Source: Ziziphus jujuba | Lineage: Eukaryota; Streptophyta; Magnoliopsida; Rosales; Rhamnaceae | Assembly (NCBI RefSeq): GCF_031755915.1 | Contig: NC_083383.1 | Span: forward strand, 4,950,001-5,014,000 | Length of the DNA: 64,000 bases | Reading direction: 5' to 3' | In this document: positions 31,698-43,830 of the stretch, one piece after another | Position numbering within the stretch: the stretch's first letter is position 1 | Layout of the letters: each line of letters begins with the position of its first letter | The notes under the pieces: generated by a model | Databases searched by the model: none | The model's input: only the letters and a program-made list of their open reading frames with translations | Told to the model about the DNA's origin: nothing | Translations under genes and position numbers: made by a program

Positions 31698-33274
31698 TGA
31701 TACGAACCTAGGACGACCTGCTCCTAAACCCGTATTATATTAGCCCGGATCTTAATTAAGTTCAAGTTCTAATGGAATTGACCTCAACCCCTAACCAACC
31801 TGTGGTTAGAAACCTTGGTATAATGTAGACGCCACAATAGGGGATAGAAAACCTATTGATAAGTCAAGCTAAAACAACAAATTCTTTAATGGTGTTTTAG
31901 GTGTTCTCAAAGAACAAAGAGATAATTAATCTCACAAGTATTTTCTTAATCAAATCAAAGTTGTATTCATATTGAAAAATAAGCCTTTAAATAGGCTACA
32001 AAGCCATGAAATAAAACCCTAGAACATAAAGAAAACCGGCCACCACACATAAAGAAACCTAGTTGGCTGAAACTATACTTCCTTTCCTAATCTAAGTTTG
32101 ATTAATTAATTCCTTTATATTAAATTAGGAATTAATTAATTTAAAATGGAAAGAACAAAATAAAAACCTTCCTAAAGTTATTTGTCCAGAAAATAAATAA
32201 ATAAAAGCCAAAAAGGAATGGACCTCAACCCCTAACTAACCTATGGTTAGAAACCTTGGTATAATGTAGTCGCCACAATAGGTGATGGAAAACCTATTGA
32301 TAAGTCAAGCTAAAACAACCAATTCTCTAATGGTGTTTTAGGTGTTCTCAAAGAACAAAGAGATAATTAATCTCACAAGTATTTTCTTAATCAAATCAAA
32401 GTTGTATTCTTATTGAAAAATAAGCCTTTAAATAGGCTTTGAAAGAAACAAAATAAACCCTAAAAACCCTAGGAAAAACAGGCCACACAATAAAGAGTTC
32501 TATGGTGGCCGAAATTCTCACTCCTTTCCTAATATAATTTGGATTAATTAATTCCTTTATTTTGAATTAGGAATTAATTAATTTACAATGAAAATAATAA
32601 AATAATAACTTTCCTAAACTCATTTTTCCAGAAATTAAATAAATAAAAACTGGAAAGTAATGGTAGTTGCCTAAAACAAAAAGTAAAAACAAATTAGGAA
32701 ACTAAAAATGCTAGCCTTTTGATCAAGTTGACTTTGATCAATCTTTGACCTCTTTGAGCTTCAAATCAGCTTCTAGATTCTCTTTTGGATGCCAAATAAG
32801 CTGAATATGAAGTTCCACACGTTGCCCATGCTTGGAAAAATAAGAAAAGTCTAATACAGTAAAATACAGTAAAGCCAGCAAGCAATACAGTAAATTCGGC
32901 CAAATTGTTGATGCTGTCCGTACAAGCCCTTTTTTATTGCATTTGAGGCTGCTTTAACTTGATTCCATGACCTCTTAGGCATATGTATTGAACCCATAAA
33001 GCATTGGAACCTTTTCATGCTTCCCGAACTCCAAAAATGTACCAAAACCGTCACCCGGGTCCATATAGGCTTCCACCACTTGAATGCTTAGAATAGGCTT
33101 TGTATCTTCAAGTATGGACAAGCTCTATTGAGATTGATTATCCCCTATATAAATACTCCCAGGTTGTCCTTAAATCTCTTAATTTAAGCTCTTATGATTG
33201 GCCTAGTCTTCATCCGTGCCGAGTCAGCACCCCAGCGAGTTATCGGTTGAGCAGGCTCGGGCGGAATCACATCA
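31698..33274 (-). repeat. 5' LTR of element B, mosaic with a ~440-bp duplication
   Basis: From 31698 to about 32212 the LTR matches element A's type. At 32213 it jumps back to GGAATGGACCTCAACCCC and repeats about 440 bp in a form almost identical to the right LTR of element C (GTAGTCGCCACAATAGGTG in both). It then finishes with the first-lineage end AATCACATCA. At 1,577 bp it is the longest LTR in the window. Confidence 0.87.
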
Positions 33275-33295
33275 GTTCGAATCCCTCCTCACCCA

Positions 33296-33893
33296 TAACT
33301 GGCGAAAAAGGGAGGGAATTTTCCCTTTGCTGGTAGGAAAATCATGATCTGGATTGCAGACCCCAAGCTATGGAATTTGGGTTTAGGTCTTTTGTCGAAA
33401 TGGAACAGCCTTACTCTTTCTTTGTATTTATCTTTAATGTTGATAAATTAAATATAGTATGCTCGGCTCGAAGCTCGAATCGGCATATTTTTTTGTTTTA
33501 CGCCTCGTAATTCTTCCTCAGCCAGTCTAGGGCAGAATAGTGGAGAAAGTACAAGTATTAGTAGCATGGAAAAAATGTGTTCCTCATCATTAATATGTTT
33601 GCTCGCAATAATTATGGCCTACCAAGCGAATCGATGACTGCATCTTTGATGCACTTGCTAGTAGATATGAGAATTCTTAATTAGATAGTTGTAAATAGCC
33701 CTAGACTATGGAACAAAGGATTATCCCAGACCCACACGGAGGTATTGATGGCGATTCTCAAATATCGCAGAACAGAATGTGATACGATGAGATAGAATGC
33801 AATAGAAACAAATACACAGGGCAAGAGTTACCTACTATTAACGGTCAAAGAAACCCTTTCATTCCAAATTATTTAATTCGAAATGAATCAAAT
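33296..33893. other. plastid trnR-trnN spacer
   Basis: Plastid spacer in its normal position between trnR-ACG and trnN-GUU; no gene seen. Confidence 0.7.
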
Positions 33894-33965
33894 CTCTCCA
33901 AGTAGGATTCGAATCTATGATTAGTCAGTTAACAGCCGACTGCTCTACCATTGAGCTACTGAGGA
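33894..33965 (-). pseudogene. trnN-GUU: plastid trnN-GUU copy
   Basis: A 72-nt tRNA on the minus strand with GUU anticodon (GGCTGTTAACTGAC). There are several substitutions in the acceptor stem, D-arm and anticodon stem (for example GAGCAGTCGGC for GAGCGGTCGGC). It precedes the ycf1/ndhF boundary, as in plastid IRb. Confidence 0.9.
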
Positions 33966-34293
33966 ACAACAGGAGATTAGATCTCATAGAGTTCAATTCC
34001 TGTTCTCAACCATGACCAATATGAGCTTAAAGTTTCCTTTGTAACTCCTAGAACTTCTTCTTATTAGGTCCGTTTTGTGCCTCATTTCATAGGAAACCCA
34101 AAAATGGCTCTATTTCATTATATTCCATCTATATCCCAATTCCATTCATTTAATATCCCTTTGGTGTCATTGAGATAAGAGATGTTGTTTCTAGTCTATC
34201 TTTTTCTATTTCTATATATATATATATGGAAAGTTTAAAAATCATCATATAATAATCTAAAAATTGCAATAGAAAAGAAAAAAAGGAGGTTTG

Positions 34294-35430
34294 TGATGAT
34301 TTTTAAATCTTTTATACTAGGTAATCTAATATCCTTATGCATGGAGATAATCAATTCGGTCGTTATGGTCGGACTCTATTATGGATTTCTGACCACATTC
34401 ACCATAGGGCCCTCTTATCTCTTCCTTCTCGAGCTCACGTTATTGAAGAAGGAGAAGAAAGTATCAGCAACTACCAATTTTATTACGGGACAACTCATGA
34501 TGTTCATATTGATCTATTTTATGCCTCTGCATCTAGCATTGGTCAGACCTCATACAATAATTATCTTAGCTCTACCGTATCTTTTGTTTCATTTCTTATG
34601 GAACAATCACAAACATTTTTTTGATTATGGATCTATTAACAAAAATTCAATGCGTAATCTTAGCATTCAATTTGTATTCTTGAATAATCTCATTTTTTTA
34701 ATTATTCAACCATTTCATTTCACCAAGTTCAAGGTTAGTCAGATTAGTCAACATTTATATGTTTCGATGCAAAAACATTGTTTGTAACAAGTAGTTTTGT
34801 TGGTTGGTTAATTGGTCACATTTTATTCATGAAACGGGTTGAATTGGTATTAGTCTGTATACAGCAAATAATTCTATTAGATTTAATGTACTTATTAGAT
34901 CTAATAAGCACCTTGTGTCAGAATTGAGAAATTCTATGGCTCGAATCTTTAGTATTCTCTTATTTATTACATGTGTCTTCTATTTAGGCAGAATACCATC
35001 ACCCATTGTTACTAAGAAACTAAAAGAAACCTCAAAAATGGAAGAAAGGGGAAAGTGAGGAAGAAACAGATGTAGAAATTGAAACAACTTAAAAAATGAG
35101 GGGGACTAAACAGGAACAAAAGAGATCCACCGAAGAAGATCGTTCTCCTTTCCTTTTTTTGGAAGAAAAGGAGGATCTAGACAAAATCGATGAAACAGAA
35201 GAGATACAAGTGAATGGAAAGGATAAAACAAAGGATGAATTCCACTTTAAAGAGACAAGCTACAAAAATATACCTGTTTATGAAACTTATTATATGGATG
35301 TGGATGGAAATCAAGAAAATTCAAAGTTAGAAATATCTGCAGAAAAAAAAGGATCTAGAAATATTTACGGAAAAAAAGGATCTACTATGGGTTGAAAAAC
35401 CTCTTGTTAATATTCTTTTTAACTATAAGT
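34294..35430 (+). pseudogene. ycf1: ycf1 5' fragment (IRb copy)
   Basis: The start is ATG 34294 ([20 protein letters not shown]). The frame shifts near 34430 and 34740 and has a TAA near 34786. Later parts ([29 protein letters not shown]) match the N-terminal quarter of Ycf1/TIC214, a plastid protein-import component. In plastomes the IRb copy of ycf1 is itself a truncated fragment at the SSC junction, so the 3' truncation is probably inherited. Confidence 0.88.
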
Positions 35431-36546
35431 TTAGTTTTAATCTATAAATTAAATAATTGATTGAGTTAACTTCAGTTAACTCAAGTTGAGCTAAGTTTTT
35501 TTTTTTAATAAATTTTTTATAAATTAAAAGAAAATAAAAAGTAAATTAATAAAAAGATTAATACATAAGATATATAGACTAAAAGATAGGAAGAAATTTG
35601 ATGGCCTCCCACATATTTCATACCTTCTCCTACGAAAAAACTCACAATACTAATACCATTCGAAATTCCATCAATTATTTGTTTATCAAAAAAATGAGTT
35701 AGTTGAGCCAATCCTCTTATACCTTTAGTCAAGCATAATGCATAAAAAACATCTATGTAACCATGATTATTTGACCAATCATATATCCCATTTAATAGTT
35801 TTTCCCCAAGAATTTTTCTTTCTTTTAGGAATATTTTTAACAAATGAATTAAGGAAATTCAAATTTTGTAAAGAGGAATAAACCGGCTTATATAAAAAAG
35901 ATGCTATAAGGATTCTATAAAAAGCTATACTGAATGAAAAAGTTGCGTTTGAAATAAATTCATACAAATCCACAAAAGCATTTGGATATGGATGTAAAGG
36001 TTTATCGTAGGATTTAACAATTTTGATAATATATCCAAATCCACAGTTTCTTGATTGAATTGATTGAAGAAACGAATTCCTATGAATCCACTTAACAAAG
36101 TAAATAGTATTAATACAAGCATAGGAAATAGCATAGTATTGTCCGATTCCTGCTGATATGAGAAAGTGTTCTTAGCTCCGAAATGACTAATAGTAATAAA
36201 AGGACGCATCATGCTTCTTAGATTACTATCAATTTGATATGCCTTTTTAGAAAAAAAAGAAGCCCTTTCATTATTAATCATTGTTAATAAAGTTAATAAA
36301 GTAACATTTTTTTAATAACTTTTTGCCATTCTTTACCCCATAGAGATATTGAATAGAACGAGCTATTTTTTTTTTCCATCGTAAGTTTGAAACTGAAGGT
36401 TTAAATGTCCTTCAAAAGTAAGTAAATAGATCCAAACCATATAAAATGCAGTTAAGCCAGCTGTTGAATAAGCGATTATTGCGAAAATTGGTGAATAGAA
36501 CCAACTATCATTAAGAATTTCATCTTTGGACCAAAAACACGGAAAG

Positions 36547-37682
36547 TGATAGGAACCTAGGACGACCTGCTCCTAAACCCGTATTATATTAGCCCGGATC
36601 TCAATTAAGTTCAAGTTATAATGGAATGAACCTCAACCCCTAACCAACCTGTGGTTAGAAACCTTGGTATAATGTAGATGCTACAATAGGGGATGGAAAA
36701 CCTATTGATAAGTCAAGCTAAATCAACCAATTCTCTAATGGTGTTTTAGATGTTCTCAAAGAACAAAGAGATAACTAATCTCACAAGTATTTTCTTAATC
36801 AAATCAAAGTTGTATTCTTATTGAAAAACAAGCCTTTAAATAGGCTTTGAAGGAAACAAAATAAACCCTAAAAACCCTAGGAAAAACAGGCCACACAATA
36901 AAGAGTTCTATGGTGGCCAAAATTCTCACTCCTTTCCTAATCTAATTTGGATTAATTAATTCCTTTATTTTGAATTAGGAATTAATTAATTTACAATGAA
37001 AATAATAAAATAATAAATTTCTTAAACTTATTTTTCCAGAAAATAAATAAATGAAAACTAAAAAGTAATGGTAGTTTCCTAAAACAAAAAGTAAAAATAA
37101 ATTACGAAACTAAAAATGCTAGCCTTTTGATCAAGTTGACTTTGATCAATCTTTGACCTCTTTGAGCTCCAAATCAGCTTCTAGATCCTTTGTAGGATAC
37201 CAAATAAGCTGAATATGAAGTCCCACACGTTGCCCATGCTTGGAAGAATAAGAAAAGCCTAATACAGTAAAATACAGTAAAGCCAACAAGCAATACAGCA
37301 AATTCGGCCAAATTGTTGATGCTGTCCGTACAAGCCCATTTTGATTGCATTTGAGGCTGCTTTAACTTCATTCCATGACCTCCTAGGCATATGTATTGAA
37401 CCCAGAAAGCATTGGAACCATTTCATGCTTCCCGGACTCCAAAAATGTACCAAAACCATCACCTGGGTCCGTACCAGTCTCCAGCGCTTGTATCAGCAAA
37501 ACAGGTCTTGGTTCTTTGGTCATGATCATTCCTTTCTGATTATGATTTATCCTTCGAATAAACACAGCAAGGTTATCCTTGAACTTCTTGGCTTGTCTCT
37601 AGTGATTGGTCCCTACTTCATCTGTAACGGATCGGCACCCCAACGGGTTGTTAGTTGTATGGGTTCGGGCAGATTCGCATCA
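36547..37682 (-). repeat. 3' LTR of element C
   Basis: TGATAGGAACC to TTCGCATCA on the + strand, 1,136 bp, second LTR lineage. It carries the conserved LTR frame at 37259-37462 and adjoins a purine tract (complement of TTCCCCTCCTCTT, 37683-37695). Confidence 0.9.
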
Positions 37683-38800
37683 TTCCCCTCCTCTTGAAAA
37701 TGATTTGTACTCAAATTGAAGTCATCGCTTGCAGTAAAAGGAGATAAATCAGCAACATTAAATGTAGCACTAACACTATACTCACCCGGTAAATCAAGTT
37801 TGTAGGTATTCTCATTGATCCTTTCCAAAACTTGAAAATATCCATCTCTTTGCGGCATAAGCTTGGACTTTCTTTGTTCAGGAATCCTCTCCTTCCTTGG
37901 TTGAAACCAAAACCAATATCCTGGGTCAAATACTATCACAATAAATACTAGAAATACAAGTTCATCAAACTTTTTAATATTAGCAAATAATCTTTCCCAA
38001 ATTTTCAAATTTCCACTAAGTAAAGCTTTTAACAATGAAGATAAAGTTCTTTGCAACAAAAACATCTTTAAATAAGTATCTTTAAAATTCATGACCAGAA
38101 ATGATTTCTTACTCTCAATAACCTTATTAATATCCCCTAAACTCAAATAAAAGTTGCTACTTGACCTTTCTTTTCTTTCTTTTTCTTTTTCCCCCTTGGA
38201 TTGGCGCAAACCTTCGGATTTCCTTTCCTTCTCCAAGCTCTTGGGTTTGCCACTTTCTTTCCCCTCTCTTTCAGTTTTTCCTTGATCTTTCCACTCAATA
38301 TGAGTCTTAGAAACCTTACCTTGATCAGCAACCTCATTCTTACCTTCTTGAAAGGATAGTGAAGCCGTTGGTGCCATACTTGCTTTTTCCTTGAGATTTT
38401 CGGCTTCTCTCCTTTGTTGCATTTGTAATTGGTCTTTGTAAACCTCTTTAGGAGATAATGGTTCGAGCTTGACCTTCTTCCCTTTAAACCTGAAAACAAT
38501 ACTATTTTCTTGACCAAAATGAGTAGCATCTTTATCAAATTGACATGGCCTACCTAAAAGCATATGTCTAGCAATCATGGGTACAATATCACATAAAACT
38601 ACATCCTCATATCTACCTATATTAAATTTTACTTTGGCTTGTTTGTTTACTTTCATCTCACCACTATCATTAAGCCATTGTAATCTATATGGTTTAGGAT
38701 GTTTTATTGTTTTTAAGCCCAATTTATCAACTACAATGTTACACTTATTACATTAGTACAACTCACACTATCTACAATCATGCTACAAATTTTACCTTGT
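37613..38800 (-). pseudogene. element C protease end, linker, RT remnant and integrase end
   Basis: One frame (37613-38722) runs from protease (KLGLKTIKHPKPY, LLGRPCQFD) through the Lys/Glu linker and SLGDINKVIE. It continues into the RT remnant (LFANIKKFDELVFLVFIV) and then integrase C-terminus ([27 protein letters not shown]), crossing 37682 into the LTR. The upstream protease active-site region is frameshifted near 38740. This frame shows the deletion derivative translated without interruption, about 369 codons. Confidence 0.86.
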
Positions 38801-40186
38801 ATTTCACAACGAGTGTGGAAGATTTCTCTCGTTGAATTTGTTCTTCATCCTTGTAAACAGCAAGTACCCTGCTTGAGACCAAATTTAGCTCAACATTTGA
38901 TGTGTTTAATGGTTCGGCCTCAAAATCAAGTCCTTCATTTTCTTGTTCAATTTCAGCCTCACTAGCCTCACTTTCGAATTCCACCTCTCCATTACCCCTA
39001 ATTACCATTATCCTTCTATTCGGGCATTGGATGGCTATATGTCCTCTTCCTTGGCACTTGAAACAAATAATTTCTCTTGACTTTTGAGGTTTAGGTTCAT
39101 ATTTTACCTCACCTTTAATGGCTTGGGCAGATTCGGTTTTAAATTCTCTTCTCGGCCGGTTGGTAGCTTCTTCACCAAGTTTTGGCTTCAGCTTGCTTTC
39201 ATAAGTTGAATTGTTTTTCCAGCCACTTGAACTTGTCCTTCCACTGCTAGAAACTCCTCCAAACCGTGTGCTAACACCTTTCCAATTGAATTGGTTCTCA
39301 AGCTTAATTGTTACATGCAACATCTCCTCCAATTCCAAGTATTGCTGTAATTCGAGCTGGTTGGCAATGTCACGGTTTAACCCTCCAAGAAATCTTGCCA
39401 TTGTTGCCTCCCTATCCTCCCTCATGCTTAACCTCATCATGAGCATCTCCATCTTTTTGTAATAATCCTCCACGGACCTAGTTCCTTGAGATAAAGTTTG
39501 AAGCCTTTGATGCAGCAACCTATGGTAATGGGATGGCACAAACCGTTTCCTCATGGCTCCTTTCATTTGACGCCATGTTAAGATTAAATCATCACCAACT
39601 CTCCTTCCGATATTTTGCTCATTGGTCCACCATTGGAGTGCATACTGTCCAACCTCTATTGCTGCCAACTTCACCTTCTTACCTTCCGAATAGTTGTGGT
39701 AGTCAAAAATCATCTCCATTTTTTCTTCCCACTCCAAATAAGCTTCGGAATCACTCTTACACATAAAAGGTGGGATGTTAACCTTGATATTTCCCAAATC
39801 ATCATTTGTATCTTCCCTCCTATATCTTCCACAGCTCTATCTTGGATAGCAAAAGTTTCGTCCATACCTTCCTCAAAGTCTCCATCGAATGGCTCCTCAT
39901 CAAATTCCTCTCTCGGTCTCTCGCGGCCTCCTCGTCCTCGGCCTCGTCTTCCATGGAATTCTTGCCTATTTCTTGTGTTTGGAATTCCTTGTGAGGCTTC
40001 TATCCTTTCCATTCTTTGATTCATATGCTCAACTTGAGCACTAACCCGCTGTATTAACTCCAAAACAGCTCTCATGTCCACTTGGCCTCCACTCCCGGTA
40101 GCTCGGGCATCGGCATGGAATGCTACGGACTCTTCCTCATTGATCCTCAAGGGTGGATCTCCTCTTCTTATTCTAGACTCTGCCAT
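38801..40186 (-). pseudogene. element C gag
   Basis: The start is ATG 40186 (MAESRIRRGDPPLRINEEES). A small deletion near 39833 shifts the frame, and the rest (38778-39797) continues through the capsid-like region and an intact zinc knuckle CFKCQGRGHIAIQC to the protease border (VLAVYKDEEQIQRE). The Arg/Gly-rich box (GRRGRGRGGRERPRE) is present. It would form particles in the cytoplasm if intact. Confidence 0.87.
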
Positions 40187-41305
40187 GTTAGTAAAATACT
40201 GAAAAAATAAAATAAATCCTCACAATATTCACTCCCTCACGTGTTTCACACAAACAAGGTCTCGACACTCGTGTTTGCACACTAGTTTCGGCTTTTACCC
40301 TCTTTTAAGCTCACACACTCTTGCCTTTTCCACTCAATGAATTATCTCAAAGTTCTAATTAAAACACCCACAAAACAGCAATTAGATCACTAGTATGTTT
40401 TAATTAAGCTTATCAACAAATCAATAAGCAAAAATAAACAAATACCGAACGGAATGAAAATACCTATTTTCAGTTTTTTTTTTCTAGACAAAATATAGCA
40501 AATTAATGAGAAAACTTTGGAATTTTGAAGAACTGGACCAGATGGTAATGTATTATGAGTTCAAGAATAAAATTCTAGAAAAAGAAATTCAAATACGAAC
40601 AAGAATCAAAGAGAACAAAAATATAGAAAAGTTGTTGGTTGTTGTTCTTTGTAATTCAAGGTTTGTATCAATTCCTTTAACTAATTTTAATCCAAATAAT
40701 TTAACCACCCAAAATCCAAATATCCAGCAGCAAAATTAATTCCCCAGCAACTCAAATATTGAATAAATAATAAAAAAAACCAGCAGCTCTAACAAATTTT
40801 CAGCAAACAAATCAAACTCCAACAAACCGAAATATTTTTCTTTTCTTTTTTTTTTTTATTCGGCTTTACCTCTTTTTTTTTTCTTTTTTTTTCACTCACA
40901 GAACATAAACAACTGCAGTAGCAAGAATAATTACCAAAATTGCAATTCCAACTCCAAAACAAACACCAAACCCATGACCTCCCAATCAAAAATTCAAATT
41001 ATGTGATTGTTTTTTTTTTTTTTTTTGAATATATGAATGCAAATATCTAAGACTAAAACAGCAAAGAAAAATCAACAAAAACCAAAATTAACAAGAACAA
41101 TGATGAAAAAAAAACAACCAACAAACTAGGAAACAAAAATACGATAAAACTAGGAAATCCTAATTCAACTAGGAATGAAATTTTTTTTTTTTCAAGATGC
41201 AGAACGTGTATGGGATGCATGCAACCTTAACCTGATGCTAAAATTGCAGAACAACACAAAAACAAATAAAGCAAATAAAGATAGATCAAACCTGAACAAA
41301 ATTTA
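40187..41305 (-). other. element C leader with homopolymer tracts
   Basis: Non-coding leader homologous to those of G1, B and D. The primer site at 41306-41317 reads TGGTATTAGAGC on the minus strand, one change from the intact site. T-rich tracts lie near 40843-40858, 40873-40892, 41010-41026 and 41180-41192. Confidence 0.75.
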
Positions 41306-41319
41306 GCTCTAATACCAAA

Positions 41320-42444
41320 TGATACGAACCTAGGACGACCTGCTCCTAAACCCGTATTATATTAGCCCGGATCTCAATTAAGTTCAGGTTATAATGGAAT
41401 GGACCTCAACCCCTAACTAACCTATGGTTAGAAACCTTGGTATAATGTAGTCGCCACAATAGGTGATGGAAAACCTATTGATAAGTCAAGCTAAAACAAC
41501 CAATTCTCTAATGGTGTTTTAGGTGTTCTCAAAGAACAAAGAGATAATTAATCTCACAAGTATTTTCTTAATCAAATCAAAGTTGTATTCTTATTGAAAA
41601 ATAAGCCTTTAAATAGGCTTTGAAAGAAACAAAATAAACCCTAAAAACCCTAGGAAAAACAGGCCACACAATAAAGAGTTCTATGGTGGCCGAAATTCTC
41701 ACTCCTTTTCTAATATAATTTGGATTAATTAATTCCTTTATTTTGAATTAGGAATTAATTAATTTACAATGAAAATAATAAAATAATAACTTTCCTAAAC
41801 TCATTTTTCCAGAAATTAAATAAATAAAAACTGGAAAGTAATGGTAGTTGCCTAAAACAAAAAGTAAAAACAAATTAGGAAACTAAAAATGCTAGCCTTT
41901 TGATCAAGTTGACTTTGATCAATCTTTGACCTCTTTGAGCTCCAAATCAGCTTCTAGATGCTTTGTAGGATGCCAAATAAGCTGAATATGAAGTCCCACA
42001 CGTTGCCCATGCTTGGAAGAATAAGAAAAGCCTAATACAGTAAAATACAGTAAAGCCAGCAAGCAATACAGCAAATTCGGCCAAATTGTTAATGCTGTCC
42101 GTACAAGCCCATTTTGATTGCATTTGAGGCTGTTTTAACTACATTCCATGACCTCTTAGGCATATGTAATGAACCCATAAAGCATTGGAACTATTTCATG
42201 CTTCCCGGACTCAAAAAATGTACCAAAACCATCACCCGGGTCCGTACTTCTTGATTAGCAAAACAGGTCTTGGTTCTTTGGTCATGATCATTCCTTCTTG
42301 ATTATGATTTATCCTTTGAATAAACACAGCAAGGTTATCCTTGAACTTCTTGGCTTGTCTCTAGTGATTGGTCCCACCTTCATCCGTAACGGATCGGCAC
42401 CCCAACGGGTTGTCGGTTGTACGGGTTTGGGCGGATTCGCATCA
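41320..42444 (-). repeat. 5' LTR of element C
   Basis: TGATACGAACC to TTCGCATCA, 1,125 bp. Its outer part closely matches the second half of the mosaic LTR of element B, while its sense start is of the second lineage. Confidence 0.9.
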
Positions 42445-42673
42445 GAAGAGGTGGAATACCACACAAACAAAGTGTACATACTAAAAATATAGTCTTTGTA
42501 ACTGGTATATGTTTTCGTAAACCACCCGTAAGAACCATGTTCTAGCTTTTATTTGGAGAATATCCAACAATTGTTTCATGGAATGAATAATTGATCCAGA
42601 TCCTAAAAACAATAATGCTTTTGAATAAGCATGAGTAATCAAATGAAATAAAGCCGCTCGATAAGACCCCATA

Positions 42674-42820
42674 TGTGAGATCCCACATCGGTTGGAAAGG
42701 GGAATGAAGTATGCCTTAAAAGAGGGTGTGGATACCTTTCCCTTTGACCCATTTTGACAAAACCGTGTGGGCTGGGCCCAAAGCGGACAATATCGTATGC
42801 AGGTGGACTGGGCTGTTACA
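42674..42820 (-). repeat. 147-bp TRIM-like solo LTR in ndhF, TSD CCATA
   Basis: On the minus strand it starts TGTAACAGCCCAGTCCACC and ends GTGGGATCTCACA, with TG/CA ends. CCATA is duplicated at 42669-42673 and 42821-42825, and ndhF is continuous across the site. The ends resemble the LTRs of small plant TRIM elements such as Cassandra; I do not see a clear 5S-like segment, so the family is left open. Confidence 0.88.
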
Positions 42821-43830
42821 CCATACATAGGGCCAACATCATCTAACCCAATTGAGACATTGTAGAATAAGCTAAACCCCTCTTAATATATTTTTGAGCA
42901 AGAGCTAAAGTGGCTCCTAAAAGTAATGTTATTATCCCAATAAAATCTATTAGATTCATTATTAAAGGTATAACTATAAAAAGTGGAAGAATCTGAGCTA
43001 CAAGAAAAAATCTGGCTGCTACCATAGTAGCAGCGTGTATAAGAGGGGAAATAGGGGTAGGTCCTTCCATATCGTCGGGTAACCATACATGAAAGGAGAA
43101 TTAGGCAGATTTAGCAGCTACACCGACAAATAAGAGACAGGCACACAAAGTAACAACTAAAAAATCAACTTCATTATTATCAACCACGTTATTGAATATT
43201 TCAAACAAATCCCCAAATTCTAAACCACCCGTTAGTCAATAAAAACATAAAATTCCTAATAATAACCTAAAATCCCCTACATGATTAGTTATAAACACCT
43301 TTTGACAAGCAGTTGCCGCAATAGGTCGGGTGCACCAAAAACCTATTAATAGGTAAGAACACATTCCAACTAATTCCCAAAAAAGAAAAAAAATTTCTAT
43401 CAAATTTGTAACTAGTAATTAATCCTAATACTGAAGTATTAGAAAAACTCATATAAGCGAAGAATCTCAAATATCCCTGATCATGAGACATATAATTATC
43501 ACTATAAATAAGAACCATAATTCCAACAGTAGTGATTAATATTAACATAAGAGAAGTAAGTGGATATTTTAAATAGCCAAATTCTAAAGAAAATCATTAT
43601 TGATTGTCCAAGACCATACAAATAGATAAATAGAACTATTATTTATTTGTTGAATAAATATATGGGTGGAAAAGCATAACTATAATTAACAGTAAAACAC
43701 TAGGAAGAACTCACATACGGCGAAGATTTTTTATTGCCGTTGGAAAAAGTAGAAGTCCTACACCTATTAACATAGGAGTAGGAAGGGGAATGAAAGGTAT
43801 GATCCATGAATATTGATATGTATATTCCAT

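Larger units (their letters stand above)
27796..33274 (-). mobile_element. gypsy non-autonomous element B, complete insertion with TSD GTTCG
   Basis: The element is bounded by GTTCG at 27791-27795 and 33275-33279. On the minus strand it has a 1,577-bp 5' LTR (31698-33274), primer site (31684-31695, one change), leader, gag, protease and linker, then a 3' LTR of only about 275 bp (27796-28070). The junction between the truncated 3' LTR and the internal region has a 15-bp filler. RT, RNase H and integrase are absent. Confidence 0.93.
27738..33295 (+). pseudogene. trnR-ACG: plastid trnR-ACG, split by element B
   Basis: The first 58 nt (27738-27795, ending in GTTCG) and the last 16 nt (33280-33295) together make the 74-nt tRNA, with GTTCG duplicated at 33275-33279. 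The anticodon ACG (GGCTACGAACC) is present. The insertion is in the T-arm, in the sequence that forms a polymerase III B box. Confidence 0.95.
36547..42444 (-). mobile_element. gypsy non-autonomous element C, both LTRs
   Basis: The 3' LTR is at 36547-37682 and the 5' LTR at 41320-42444, with an internal region of 3,637 bp in minus orientation. Gag, protease and linker lead into an RT remnant and an integrase end, joined at the same places as in A and D, but only one linker module is present. Flanks are GAAAG and GAAGA, an imperfect target duplication. The two LTRs differ at dozens of sites, so the copy is older than D or is a recombinant. Confidence 0.9.
35517..43830 (-). pseudogene. ndhF: plastid ndhF, split by element C and a small LTR
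   Basis: NDH subunit 5. The start is ATG at 43828-43830 ([13 protein letters not shown]) and the 3' end is near 35517. Element C (36547-42444) and a 147-bp LTR (42674-42820) interrupt it. Recognisable segments include STGGL-like core sequence [38 protein letters not shown] and the C-terminal frame at 35517-35843. Frameshifts are frequent. In plastids NdhF is a proton-channel subunit of the NDH-1 complex. Confidence 0.92.
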
